Part shown: piece by piece, positions 53,874 through 62,082 of the stretch
Layout of the letters: the number at the start of each line of letters is the position of its first letter
Position numbering within the stretch: position 1 is the stretch's first letter
Origin: Anaerovibrio slackiae
Lineage (GTDB): Bacteria; Bacillota; Negativicutes; Selenomonadales; Selenomonadaceae
NCBI RefSeq assembly: GCF_009695585.1
Contig: NZ_VUNR01000009.1
Coordinates: forward strand, 30,933-94,932
Direction of reading: 5' to 3'
Length of the DNA stretch: 64,000 bases
Notes under the pieces: model-generated
Databases searched by the model: none
Told to the model about the DNA's origin: nothing
Seen by the model: only the letters and a program-made list of their open reading frames with translations
Position numbers and translations under genes: made by a program

Positions 53874-55673
53874 GTGAAAATAAAGTTAGCTAAATACATA
53901 GCTGAATTTTTAGTACAGCATGGCATAAAAGATTGTTTTATGGTAACTGGTGGCGGTGCTATGCATTTGGATGATGCTATTGGTCATCAAGAAGGGATAA
54001 CATGTACATTTAACCATCATGAGCAGGCATGCTCAATAGCTGCAGAAGGTTATACACGGATGACGGGGAATTTGGCGGCAGTATGTGTTACAAGTGGTCC
54101 GGGAGGAACTAATGCCATTACAGGTGTGATGGGGGGATGGCTGGATTCCATTCCTATGTTTGTACTATCAGGCCAGGTCAAGCGTGAAACTACGATTTGG
54201 TCTTGTCCTGATTTGCATTTGCGTCAGCTGGGAGATCAGGAATTTGATATTATCAATTCTGTACAAAATATGACAAAATATGCTGTTATGGTTACTAATC
54301 CGCAGGAAATTGCCTATCATTTGGAGAAAGCTTTATTTTTAGCAACTGATGGACGCGGAGGCCCGGTATGGCTGGATATACCATTGGATGTTCAGGGGGC
54401 GATGATTGAAACGGATGAGTTAATTCATTTTAATGCAGCCCAGGAGAAGCCTTGGCACCTGCCGGATCTTTCTGACGAGAAGGTAGTTGATATTATTAAT
54501 AAAATAAAGAATGCTAAAGCACCATTGATTCTGGCAGGTACGGGAATAAGGCTGGGGAAGGCAGAGAAGGAGTTCTTGGCAGTATTGGAAAAGCTTCAAA
54601 TTCCTGTTGTAACTGCATGGAACGCCAATGATACTTTGGCCTATGACAGCTTGTACTTTGCAGGGATGCCGGGGACTGTAGGAACCAGGGCTGGTAATTT
54701 TGCTGTGCAGAACTGTGATTTGCTTATAAGCCTTGGCTGTAGATTGAATATTCGCATGATTGGTTATAATCATTTTGATTTTGCAAAAAATGCCTATAAG
54801 ATAATTGTGGATATTGATAAGCGTGAATTGTGCAAGCCTACAATAAAGGTCGATATGCCGGTACATGGCGATGTTAAGGATGTGCTACAAAAGTTGTTGG
54901 CTTCCGATTATGCGGCTGACGGTAGGCATAAGGAATGGCTGGCGTGGTGCAGGGGATTAGTTCAAAAGTACAATCCAGTGGAGGAATCCTATCATAATGC
55001 AGAAAAACTAATCAATCCTTATGTTTTTATTGAGAAGCTTTTTGACCAGCTGGATGAGTATGACAGGATTATTTGTGGTAATGGCAGTGCCTGTGTAATT
55101 ACTTTTCAGGCTGCAAAAATTAAGCAGGGACAGCGGATGTTTACTAATTCTGGCTGCGCTGCTATGGGATATGGTTTTCCGGCTGCGTTGGGAGTGGCTG
55201 TTGCCGATAATGCCAGACGAACTATCTGTATAGATGGTGATGGCAGCCTCATGATGAATGTGCAGGAGCTGGCTACTGTAGTGCAAAATAAGCTTAATGT
55301 GAAGCTGTTTATCATCAATAATAATGGCTATCACTCTATACGACAGACACAGCGCAATTTATTCAAGCCGCCATTTATCGGCATTGATCGCCATAGCGGC
55401 GTGGGATTTCCGGATTTTGCCAAGCTAGCAGATGCTTTTGGCATGAAGTATTTTTCCTTTAGCAATGAGAATGACTGCGATGATATTATCAAGCAGGTAC
55501 TACAGTTTGAAGGGGCATGTATTTGTGAGGCAGTGGTGGATTATGAACAGAATTTTGCTCCTAAATCTTCATCGAAAGTACTGCCGGATGGCAAAATTGT
55601 GTCTCCTTCTATGGATGATATGTTTCCGTTTTTGCCGCGTGAAGAATTTGAGAGTATCAGGTTTTGTAAGTAA
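53874..55673 (+). CDS. ThDP-dependent acetolactate synthase-like enzyme (YerE-like)
   Basis: A 599-residue enzyme with the three-domain acetohydroxyacid-synthase fold. The catalytic Glu of the ThDP Pyr domain is E50 in FNHHEQACSIAAEGY; SGPGGTNAITGVMGGWLDS follows; the ThDP-Mg motif is DGDGSLMMNVQELATVV, with GDGS at 455-458. In a locus with RfbF and RfbH it is best compared to YerE, which adds a two-carbon unit from pyruvate to a CDP-4-keto-3,6-dideoxysugar to form yersiniose. Real acetolactate synthase or a sulfopyruvate-type decarboxylase is less likely here. GTG start with AAGGAGAG upstream. Confidence 0.8.
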   Translation: MKIKLAKYIAEFLVQHGIKDCFMVTGGGAMHLDDAIGHQEGITCTFNHHEQACSIAAEGYTRMTGNLAAVCVTSGPGGTNAITGVMGGWLDSIPMFVLSGQVKRETTIWSCPDLHLRQLGDQEFDIINSVQNMTKYAVMVTNPQEIAYHLEKALFLATDGRGGPVWLDIPLDVQGAMIETDELIHFNAAQEKPWHLPDLSDEKVVDIINKIKNAKAPLILAGTGIRLGKAEKEFLAVLEKLQIPVVTAWNANDTLAYDSLYFAGMPGTVGTRAGNFAVQNCDLLISLGCRLNIRMIGYNHFDFAKNAYKIIVDIDKRELCKPTIKVDMPVHGDVKDVLQKLLASDYAADGRHKEWLAWCRGLVQKYNPVEESYHNAEKLINPYVFIEKLFDQLDEYDRIICGNGSACVITFQAAKIKQGQRMFTNSGCAAMGYGFPAALGVAVADNARRTICIDGDGSLMMNVQELATVVQNKLNVKLFIINNNGYHSIRQTQRNLFKPPFIGIDRHSGVGFPDFAKLADAFGMKYFSFSNENDCDDIIKQVLQFEGACICEAVVDYEQNFAPKSSSKVLPDGKIVSPSMDDMFPFLPREEFESIRFCK

Positions 55674-55692
55674 TAAAAGGGGTTTTATTAAT

Positions 55693-56625
55693 ATGGATTC
55701 GTCAAAAAAGGTTGTAGTAACAGGTCCTACTGGAGTTATAGGTACTGCTGTTATCAAAAAGCTCATTGAAGAAAAGTGTAAGGTTTATGCTGTGATACGA
55801 AGGGATTCCAAGCGTATAGGCAATATCCCGGTACATGAAAATGTCAAGGTTATTTATTGCGATATAGCAGAGCTACAGTTGCTTTCAGAAAAAATTGGCG
55901 AGTCCTGCGATATTTTTTATCATTTTGCTTGGACAGGTACGGATAATCCTGCCAACCGTATGAACATGTATATTCAGACAGAGAATATCCGCTATGCATT
56001 GGATGCAGCTGAGGCAGCAAAATCCTTGGGATGCAGTGTATTTATTGGTTGCGGCAGTCAGGCAGAATATGGTACTGGCGGTGGTGTGATGAGCGTTGAG
56101 CGTGAGGCGAAGCCTGTCAGCGGATATGGCATGGCAAAGCTGTGTGCAGGCCAGATGACCAGGGTAATGTGCCGTCAGTACGGCATCCGCCATATTTGGC
56201 CGAGGATAGTCAGCACATACGGACCAAATGATGCACCGCAGACCTTGATAAGCACGGTCATCAAGAAACTGCTGGCTGGTGAAAGGCCGTCCCTGACGAA
56301 GTGCGAGCAGGTATGGGACTATCTGTATTCTGCTGATGCGGCAGAGGCATTTTGGGCGATGGCTGAAAAAGGCAGGGATGGTGCTGTATATGTGCTGGGT
56401 AATGGCAATAGGATTACCCTGAAGGAATGTGTTGAAGCTATCCGCAGGGAACTTCTTTCCTCTGTGGAGATTGGGTATGGCGATATTCCATATTATGCAG
56501 ACCAGGTGATGCATCTTGAGGCAGATATTAGTGCTTTGAGGCAGGATACAGGCTGGCAGCCGTCAACCAGTTTTGCAGATGGCATTAGAGAGACGATAGC
56601 TGCCATGCAGAAATCACGCAGGTAA
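55693..56625 (+). CDS. NAD(P)-dependent sugar reductase/epimerase
   Basis: A 310-residue extended SDR. Rossmann loop VVVTGPTGVIGTAVIKKL, FYHFAWTGTDNPANR, FIGCGSQAEYG and the catalytic pair in SGYGMAKLCAGQM. It resembles CDP-abequose/paratose synthases, which reduce a 4-keto-3,6-dideoxysugar, so a role as last reductase of the CDP-sugar route is plausible. ATG 55693 with AAAGGGG upstream is used; the longer frame to 55465 would overlap the ThDP gene. It ends 4 bases before gtrA. Confidence 0.82.
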   Translation: MDSSKKVVVTGPTGVIGTAVIKKLIEEKCKVYAVIRRDSKRIGNIPVHENVKVIYCDIAELQLLSEKIGESCDIFYHFAWTGTDNPANRMNMYIQTENIRYALDAAEAAKSLGCSVFIGCGSQAEYGTGGGVMSVEREAKPVSGYGMAKLCAGQMTRVMCRQYGIRHIWPRIVSTYGPNDAPQTLISTVIKKLLAGERPSLTKCEQVWDYLYSADAAEAFWAMAEKGRDGAVYVLGNGNRITLKECVEAIRRELLSSVEIGYGDIPYYADQVMHLEADISALRQDTGWQPSTSFADGIRETIAAMQKSRR

Positions 56626-56629
56626 TATT

Positions 56630-57019
56630 ATGAGATTATCAGAAAGTTGGCTACAGTTTATAAAATTTGGTATTGTCGGGGTGGCTAATACCGGCATCGG
56701 GCTAGGCAGCTACTATTTGATGCTGTGGCTGGGATGCCATTATCTGATTGCAAATGTTGGCTCCTGGGTTATCAGTGTATTTAATGCTTTTTACTGGAAC
56801 AATAAATATGTATTCAAGAGTAACGCTATATGGTGGCGGGCATTGATAAAGACATATATTTCCTATGGAGCTTCGTTTGTATCAGGGACGGTATTGCTTT
56901 ATATCTTGGTGGAATGGTGCGGCATATCGGAAATGTTAGCTCCGATATGCACGTTATTGCTGACAATACCTATGAATTTTTTGTTAAATAAATTTTGGAC
57001 ATTTAAATCGAGGTTATGA
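56630..57019 (+). CDS. gtrA: GtrA-family membrane protein
   Basis: A 129-residue protein with four membrane helices and the GtrA pattern: FIKFGIVGVANTGIGLGSYY, NAFYWNNKYVF and NFLLNKFWTFKS. In O-antigen modification cassettes GtrA flips undecaprenyl-phosphate-glucose. Its stop overlaps the start of gtrB (ATGA). Confidence 0.88.
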   Translation: MRLSESWLQFIKFGIVGVANTGIGLGSYYLMLWLGCHYLIANVGSWVISVFNAFYWNNKYVFKSNAIWWRALIKTYISYGASFVSGTVLLYILVEWCGISEMLAPICTLLLTIPMNFLLNKFWTFKSRL

Positions 57020-57954
57020 TGAAGAAATTAATTAGTGTACTGATTCCCTGCTATAACGAGGTGGAGAATGTAGGGCCGATAAGCGAGGCTGTTATCAAGG
57101 AATTTGAAGCAAAGTTACCTCAGTACGATTATGAAATTGTTTTTATTGACAATTTTTCTACAGATGGAACCAGGGAAAAGCTTGAACTTCTCTGTAATGC
57201 AAATAAGAAAATCAAAGCTATTTTTAATGCCAAAAATTTTGGGCAGTTTAATTCACCATATCATGGCATGTGTCAGACTACTGGAGATTGCACTATTGCT
57301 ATGTGTTGTGATTTTCAGGACCCTGTGGATTTGATACCGAGATTTGTCGCAGAGTGGGAAAAGGGATATAAGATTGTTTCTGCTATAAAGACACAGAGTG
57401 AGGAAAATAAAATTGTACGTTTTTTGCGTACCTGTTATTACAAGACCATCAAGAAAATGTCTTCTGTGGAACAGATAGAACATTTCACTGGAACTGGACT
57501 TTATGATAAGAGTTTTATTGATATATTGAGAAATTTGGATGATCCTACACCGTTTTTGCGTGGGATTGTAGCAGAACTAGGGCCATTGCGAAAAGATATT
57601 GAGTATACCCAGGCAAAACGGAGAACTGGAAAATCACATAATAATTGGTACACTTTATATGATGCAGCTATGCTGAGTTTTACATCGTATACAAAGGTAG
57701 GGTTGCGCGTAGCTACGATTATCGGTTTTTGTTTTGCTGCGCTGACTATGTTGATGGCATTATTGTATTTGTGTGCGAAGCTCATGTGGTGGGATAGCTT
57801 CCCGATGGGAACTGCTCCGATGCTGATTGGAACCTTTTTTATTGGCTCGATACAATTGTTTTTTATCGGTCTGCTGGGAGAATATATTCTGAATATAAAT
57901 GCCAGGGTAATGCATAGGCCGTTGGTGGTTGAGGAGAGAAGGATAAATTTCTGA
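57016..57954 (+). CDS. gtrB: Bactoprenol glucosyltransferase, GtrB/DPM1-like
   Basis: A 312-residue GT2 enzyme with two C-terminal membrane helices (about 230-255 and 265-295). Seen: ISVLIPCYNEVENVGPI, VFIDNFSTDGTREK, CCDFQDPVDLIPRFV (the DxD-like metal site) and RRTGKSHNNWYTLYDAA. It transfers a sugar, usually glucose, from its UDP form to undecaprenyl phosphate, giving the donor used by the next gene. Confidence 0.9.
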   Translation: MMKKLISVLIPCYNEVENVGPISEAVIKEFEAKLPQYDYEIVFIDNFSTDGTREKLELLCNANKKIKAIFNAKNFGQFNSPYHGMCQTTGDCTIAMCCDFQDPVDLIPRFVAEWEKGYKIVSAIKTQSEENKIVRFLRTCYYKTIKKMSSVEQIEHFTGTGLYDKSFIDILRNLDDPTPFLRGIVAELGPLRKDIEYTQAKRRTGKSHNNWYTLYDAAMLSFTSYTKVGLRVATIIGFCFAALTMLMALLYLCAKLMWWDSFPMGTAPMLIGTFFIGSIQLFFIGLLGEYILNINARVMHRPLVVEERRINF

Positions 57955-58083
57955 GGTAAATACTGGATTGTTTTTGCATAGCTTCGTTAAGTATAAAAGC
58001 AATGCGTAATAATGTACATGGCTTTTATTATTTTTTTGTAGTAACAAATCTATTAAAGTTAATGATGTGTGAGTGGAGGTTTC

Positions 58084-60051
58084 ATGGATAATAATTTTAG
58101 TTTGGTTAGCAATAAATATGTATATTTACTGTTGTTATTAGTTTTATCATCATTTTATTATAGCTTCTTTGTGTTTAGTGTTATTCCTATGCAAACAGGT
58201 TGGTGGCAATACTATGCATTTTGTTTGACAAAGGGTACATTATTGTACAAGGATATATTTTTGTATCTGCCACCATACTTTGCGTGGTTTACAGGGTTGT
58301 TATATTTGTTTTTTAAGAATAATTTTCTTTTGTACACTATATTTGGATTTATTGTTATTAGATGCATCGGATGGAGTGTTTTATATTTAATATTAAATAG
58401 AATTGCTCCCCCTCTAATAGCTTTTGTTGGAGTGTTTATGGGAGTATGTATTACTAGTACATATTTGATGGATCAAGTTTATGATTATAATCCTGCAATT
58501 TTTACAGCTTTAATTGTTTTAGTATACTTTTTTGTAAGATTGCATGAAAATAAAAAAAATAGGAAATTAATCTTTTTTGTTGGTTGTAATGTTGGGATAT
58601 TAATAATGACAAAACAGACCATTGGAATTATTATTCCGCTACTATGTTTCTTTTTGTTGTGGCTTATGTATAAAGATGATCAGTATAAAAATAAAGTTTT
58701 GTTATTTATATTAGGAGTGTGTGTTACAAGTTTACCTGGTATAGTTTATTTAGTATATACAGATACTTTTTATTCAATGGTTTTATGCTTACAAAATGCC
58801 ACTGATGCTAAATTAGCTAATGCAAATATTATGTGGGTTATGTATCGCTTTATAGTAAGAATTAAAATATTTATATTTGTATGCATGGCTTTTTTCCTTT
58901 TAAATAATAATGGGATTATAAAAAATAAAACTGTGCTGAATGGAATGTATTGTGTTACAGGAGTAGTTTTCGGTCTAATAATTGAGCGTTATATAATACC
59001 TGGTATAAAGTTTATTCCGTATATAGGTATTAATAATATTTTTGTGCTTATTGCTAGTTTAGTTTTGGCTTGTGCTATGTTCATCAAATATCAGAATAAA
59101 CAAGTAGCACGAAGTAGTGTTATTGTTTTATCAATATTATTAGGGGTAGGGTTGTATATAGTTTCTTTTAGTACAAATGATGTGGCTTCTTTTGTGTATT
59201 ATGGGATGAGTTGGAGAATATTAACTCATGATATATTATATTTTTCATTTTATGTGAATTGCATAATATGCATTTATTACTGTAATCAATATAGAAATAA
59301 TTGTAATAAAAAGAATATTATATACGTTTTTATTACAATTATTTTTGGAAGTATGATATTTATAGCTGGATTGTCAAGTGCCGAGTTAGAACCATATATA
59401 GGTTTGTTATTAGTTCCATTAGCAGTAGTAAGTTTTTTGCAATATGGTAGCGAAAATATTAATTATAAGGTTTGGGTTAGGTTAAAAAATGTAACTTTTC
59501 TTTTCGTATGTACTATTTTAGTATTTTTATGCTTAATAACGAAGATGTTTATACCTTATGAATGGCATGGTTGGAGAACGTCATCTATCCTTAATAGTAA
59601 CAACGTAAAAATTGTAGATGATATTCCAGGATTAAATGGATATAAACTCGCAATTAGTGATTATTATTCTTATAAATTATTGTATGGCTTGATATTGGAG
59701 AATACATCGCACAATAGTTTTTTATATCAGTTTCCGAATATTCCTTTATTTAATGTTCTAGCAGAACAAAAAAGTTATTATGTACCTATTCCTTATTTTG
59801 ATGTTTGTCCTGATAGCATGGCATTATTTTCCGTTCAAGAGTTACAACGCTGTAAACCTGATTTATTTTTGTGGGCGAATTTTGAGGAGGCTAGATGGAA
59901 AGTCCATGAAGAACTTTTTCGTGGGGGAAAATTATCTGGGCAGAGGGAAATAAAAAAATTTTATGAGGAAGAAGTTTTGTCAAACTATACTCGTTTAGGT
60001 GTTGTTGATAATAATGAAGGTGGAACCGTGGAATTGTGGAAGAAAAAATAG
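58084..60051 (+). CDS. GT-C-type membrane glycosyltransferase (GtrC-like)
   Basis: A 655-residue polytopic protein with about 11-12 membrane helices and a soluble C-terminal domain (about 515-655). The first extracytoplasmic loop has QTGWWQYYAFCLTKGTLLYK, where GT-C enzymes carry their catalytic acidic motif; the usual DE/ED pair is not obvious there. After gtrA-gtrB it fits the strain-specific third gene, which moves the lipid-linked sugar onto the polysaccharide outside the inner membrane. Base composition is the most AT-rich in the window, suggesting separate acquisition. ATG 58084 with GGAGG 4 bases upstream. Confidence 0.72.
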   Translation: MDNNFSLVSNKYVYLLLLLVLSSFYYSFFVFSVIPMQTGWWQYYAFCLTKGTLLYKDIFLYLPPYFAWFTGLLYLFFKNNFLLYTIFGFIVIRCIGWSVLYLILNRIAPPLIAFVGVFMGVCITSTYLMDQVYDYNPAIFTALIVLVYFFVRLHENKKNRKLIFFVGCNVGILIMTKQTIGIIIPLLCFFLLWLMYKDDQYKNKVLLFILGVCVTSLPGIVYLVYTDTFYSMVLCLQNATDAKLANANIMWVMYRFIVRIKIFIFVCMAFFLLNNNGIIKNKTVLNGMYCVTGVVFGLIIERYIIPGIKFIPYIGINNIFVLIASLVLACAMFIKYQNKQVARSSVIVLSILLGVGLYIVSFSTNDVASFVYYGMSWRILTHDILYFSFYVNCIICIYYCNQYRNNCNKKNIIYVFITIIFGSMIFIAGLSSAELEPYIGLLLVPLAVVSFLQYGSENINYKVWVRLKNVTFLFVCTILVFLCLITKMFIPYEWHGWRTSSILNSNNVKIVDDIPGLNGYKLAISDYYSYKLLYGLILENTSHNSFLYQFPNIPLFNVLAEQKSYYVPIPYFDVCPDSMALFSVQELQRCKPDLFLWANFEEARWKVHEELFRGGKLSGQREIKKFYEEEVLSNYTRLGVVDNNEGGTVELWKKK

Positions 60052-60105
60052 AATATAGTTTTGTAAAATAGTAGAGACTTTGAAGTTTTTTCTGTAAATA
60101 AGTAT

Positions 60106-60145
60106 AGATGTTATAGTTATTTAAATTATAACATCTACACTTTTT
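60106..60145 (+). terminator. Intrinsic terminator after the GT-C gene
   Basis: Stem AGATGTTATA / TATAACATCT, then ACACTTTTTGG. Confidence 0.75.
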
Positions 60146-60152
60146 GGGGGTA

Positions 60153-60183
60153 CAAAAAACAGCCGCAGATTGTTGCGGCTGTT
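60153..60183 (-). terminator. Intrinsic terminator of the Rpn cluster
   Basis: Stem AACAGCCGCA / TGCGGCTGTT; on the minus strand followed by TTTTTTG. It ends transcripts running leftwards through the three Rpn copies. Confidence 0.8.
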
Positions 60184-60195
60184 GGATGGTGTAGA

Positions 60196-60369
60196 TTATT
60201 GCCTGATGGCGGTAAGTTCTTTATCAGTGTATTTCCCAGTGGCTTTTATGTCATCAAATGAGAGTATACCGCTAGCAATAAAGTTTCTGGCAGATTGGAT
60301 GCGTCCTGCTTCAAACCCATCGTCATATCCTTCCTGCCTGAATTCACGCATTTTCATTTCGTAAGTCAT
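60196..60369 (-). CDS. Free-standing Rpn C-terminal protein, copy 3
   Basis: A 57-residue frame that starts at the conserved MTYEMKMREF and ends in IKATGKYTDKELTAIRQ. AGGAGA lies 6 bases before the ATG. It equals the C-terminal part of the full Rpn protein at 61019-61873, but with the repeat segment after DDGFEAG cut short (no FENGFENG). The frame is open further upstream to ATG 60462, but no ribosome-binding site is seen there. It lies in the same orientation downstream of the full gene. Whether it is translated is unproven; it may act as an inhibitor or only as a recombination donor. Confidence 0.5.
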   Translation of the reverse strand: MTYEMKMREFRQEGYDDGFEAGRIQSARNFIASGILSFDDIKATGKYTDKELTAIRQ

Positions 60370-60534
60370 GTATTTTCTCCTTTCTATCTCGATAGTTTTT
60401 TCGGTGTTGATTGCAGAGTCAATGTCCATGACCAACTCTCCTTCGGCAGTTTTTACGTTCATGTAGTTTATCAGTGGTATTAATGCCCGAGGTGTATCTT
60501 CAGTGATATTGCCGGTGCTGAAGATAACATTTTT
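60196..60534 (-). repeat. Partial Rpn duplicate, block 3
   Basis: 339 bases homologous to codons 161-284 of the full gene. The upstream limit is the same AAA (Lys161) codon as in block 2. Bases 60311-60419 are identical to the other two copies. Confidence 0.85.
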
Positions 60535-60593
60535 GGTGGTTCAGTTAGGATAGAACGAGGTTGTGATGGCACGAAGTTTTTGAATGGTTTAGA

Positions 60594-60791
60594 TTATTGC
60601 TTTATAGCAGCAAGTTCTTTCTCGGAGTATCTTCCGGTAGCTTTTATTTTTTCAAAGGTAGTTAACCCGTCAGCGATCATGTTGCGAATAGTCCGTATTG
60701 TGCCATTAGTGCTTCCAGTTTCAAATCCGGCCTCAAACCCATCGTCATATCCTTCCTGCCTGAATTCACGCATTTTCATTTCGTAAGTCAT
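60594..60791 (-). CDS. Free-standing Rpn C-terminal protein, copy 2
   Basis: A 65-residue frame starting at MTYEMKMREF with AGGAGA 6 bases upstream. It shares the first 22 residues with copies 1 and 3, but its tail is distinct (GFETGSTNGTIRTIRNMIAD, then IKATGRYSEKELAAIKQ). A longer frame begins at ATG 60884 without a ribosome-binding site. Same possible roles as copy 3. The divergent tail beside an identical core is the strongest hint of exchange or diversification. Confidence 0.5.
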   Translation of the reverse strand: MTYEMKMREFRQEGYDDGFEAGFETGSTNGTIRTIRNMIADGLTTFEKIKATGRYSEKELAAIKQ

Positions 60792-60956
60792 GTATTTTCT
60801 CCTTTCTATCTCGATAGTTTTTTCGGTGTTGATTGCAGAGTTAATATCCATGACTAGCTCTCCTTCGGCGGATTTGCCGTTCATGTAGTTTATCTGCGGT
60901 ATTAATGCCCGAGGAGTATCCTCGGTGATATTGCCGGTGCTGGAGATGATGATTTT
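60594..60956 (-). repeat. Partial Rpn duplicate, block 2
   Basis: 363 bases homologous to codons 161-284 of the full gene, starting at the same codon as block 3. Bases 60733-60841 are identical to the other copies. The ~60-base spacers on both sides are not homologous to the gene. Confidence 0.85.
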
Positions 60957-61018
60957 GTAGATTATTAAGGCAGAAACGGTTTTTTATTATCTTGGCGTTA
61001 GGGAAGGAATGATACAGA

Positions 61019-61228
61019 TTATTGCCTGATGGCGGCAAGTTCTTCATCAGTGTATTTACCGGTGGCTTTTATGTCATCAAATGAGAGTATGCCGCTAGCA
61101 ATGAAGTCTCTGGCAGATTGGATGCGCCCTGTACTTTCTCCATTTTCGAAACCATTTTCAAATCCAGCTTCAAACCCATCGTCATATCCTTCCTGCCTGA
61201 ATTCACGCATTTTCATTTCGTAAGTCAT
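61019..61228 (-). CDS. Possible intragenic small protein (RpnS-like)
   Basis: Within the full gene, ATG codon 216 is preceded by AGAAAGGAGA with 6 bases between, a better ribosome-binding site than most genes here have. Translation from it would give a 69-residue protein equal to the Rpn C-terminus. In Escherichia coli, rpn genes encode such an in-frame small protein that inhibits the full-length toxin. Here the site is present in all three copies. Expression is inference. Confidence 0.4.
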   Translation of the reverse strand: MTYEMKMREFRQEGYDDGFEAGFENGFENGESTGRIQSARDFIASGILSFDDIKATGKYTDEELAAIRQ

Positions 61229-61873
61229 GTATTTTCTCCTTTCTATCTCGATAGTTTTTTCGGTGTTGATTGCAGAGTCAATATCCATGACCAGCTCGCC
61301 TTCGGCGGCTTTGCCGTTCATGTAGTTTATCAGCGGTATTAATGCCCGAGGTGTATCTTCAGTGATATTGCCGGTGCTGGAAATAATGATTTTTGTTGCT
61401 TCATCAGGAAAGAGCAAATCCTTGTCCTGCTGGCAATAGGTACGGAAGATGTAGAAGCAGCGTTTTCCGCCCATGAAATCAAATGGGCAGAGAAAGATGA
61501 TGAAGGACTTTGGCAGTTTGTCATATCCTTCCCCGGGCTTGAGGTCATCAATATCTATAGTAGACTGGTAGTACCGCATACGCTTTGCCAGCAGCAAATC
61601 AGTGTATGGGCGTACCTGCATTTCTACATTGTAAACAGTATTCTGGTCATCAGCCACATAAATGTCCAGCCTGATACCGTGGCTGTCATATTTTGGCTCA
61701 ATAGTCTGTTCTGCTTCCAGAAAAACAATTTTCCTGATTTCTATTTGCAGGATGGTTTCCAGGAGCCGCTGGCAGAGTTTGGGATGCTTTCTGAGTACCA
61801 GCTTAAACATGTAATCGTCAATGAAAGTAAGTTCTTCCCAGGGCTTCAAAATATTTCTGAATTTGGCTGCCAT
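61019..61873 (-). CDS. Rpn-family PD-(D/E)XK nuclease/transposase-like protein
   Basis: A 284-residue protein of the PDDEXK_2/Rpn family. N-terminal LTFIDDYMFKLVLRKHPKLC; nuclease core D70 (IRLDIYVAD) and E84-x-Q86 (YNVEMQV); then YYQSTIDIDDLKPGE and SFIIFLCPFD. The C-terminal region is helical with short FENG repeats (about 238-246) and ends IKATGKYTDEELAAIRQ. Known Rpn proteins are DNA endonucleases that promote recombination and can limit phages. AAAGGAGGAAG precedes the ATG. The gene lies inside the glycan locus on the opposite strand, so it is an insertion. Two 3' duplicates lie downstream. Confidence 0.88.
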   Translation of the reverse strand: MAAKFRNILKPWEELTFIDDYMFKLVLRKHPKLCQRLLETILQIEIRKIVFLEAEQTIEPKYDSHGIRLDIYVADDQNTVYNVEMQVRPYTDLLLAKRMRYYQSTIDIDDLKPGEGYDKLPKSFIIFLCPFDFMGGKRCFYIFRTYCQQDKDLLFPDEATKIIISSTGNITEDTPRALIPLINYMNGKAAEGELVMDIDSAINTEKTIEIERRKYMTYEMKMREFRQEGYDDGFEAGFENGFENGESTGRIQSARDFIASGILSFDDIKATGKYTDEELAAIRQ

Positions 61874-61912
61874 TGTGTCTTCCTCCTTTACATTATACCA
61901 AAATTAATTCTT

Positions 61913-61954
61913 GCAGGATAGTGGGCATGACGGAACAGGAATAATTTATCCTGC
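61913..61954. promoter_or_regulatory. Inverted repeat in the divergent rpn/flippase spacer
   Basis: GCAGGATA (61913-61920) and TATCCTGC (61947-61954) form an 8-base inverted repeat between the rpn start and the AT-rich upstream region of the next gene. It could be an operator or a weak hairpin. Confidence 0.35.
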
Positions 61955-62082
61955 GAAAAAATGTTTGCAAGATGATTATAATACAAAGATGCTATAATTA
62001 CAATATAAAAATACAAGTGTTGCAAAAATGTTTTTCACAAAAATACATTCAGGAGAGTTTTGTTTGTAGTGGGGGAGTTGAG

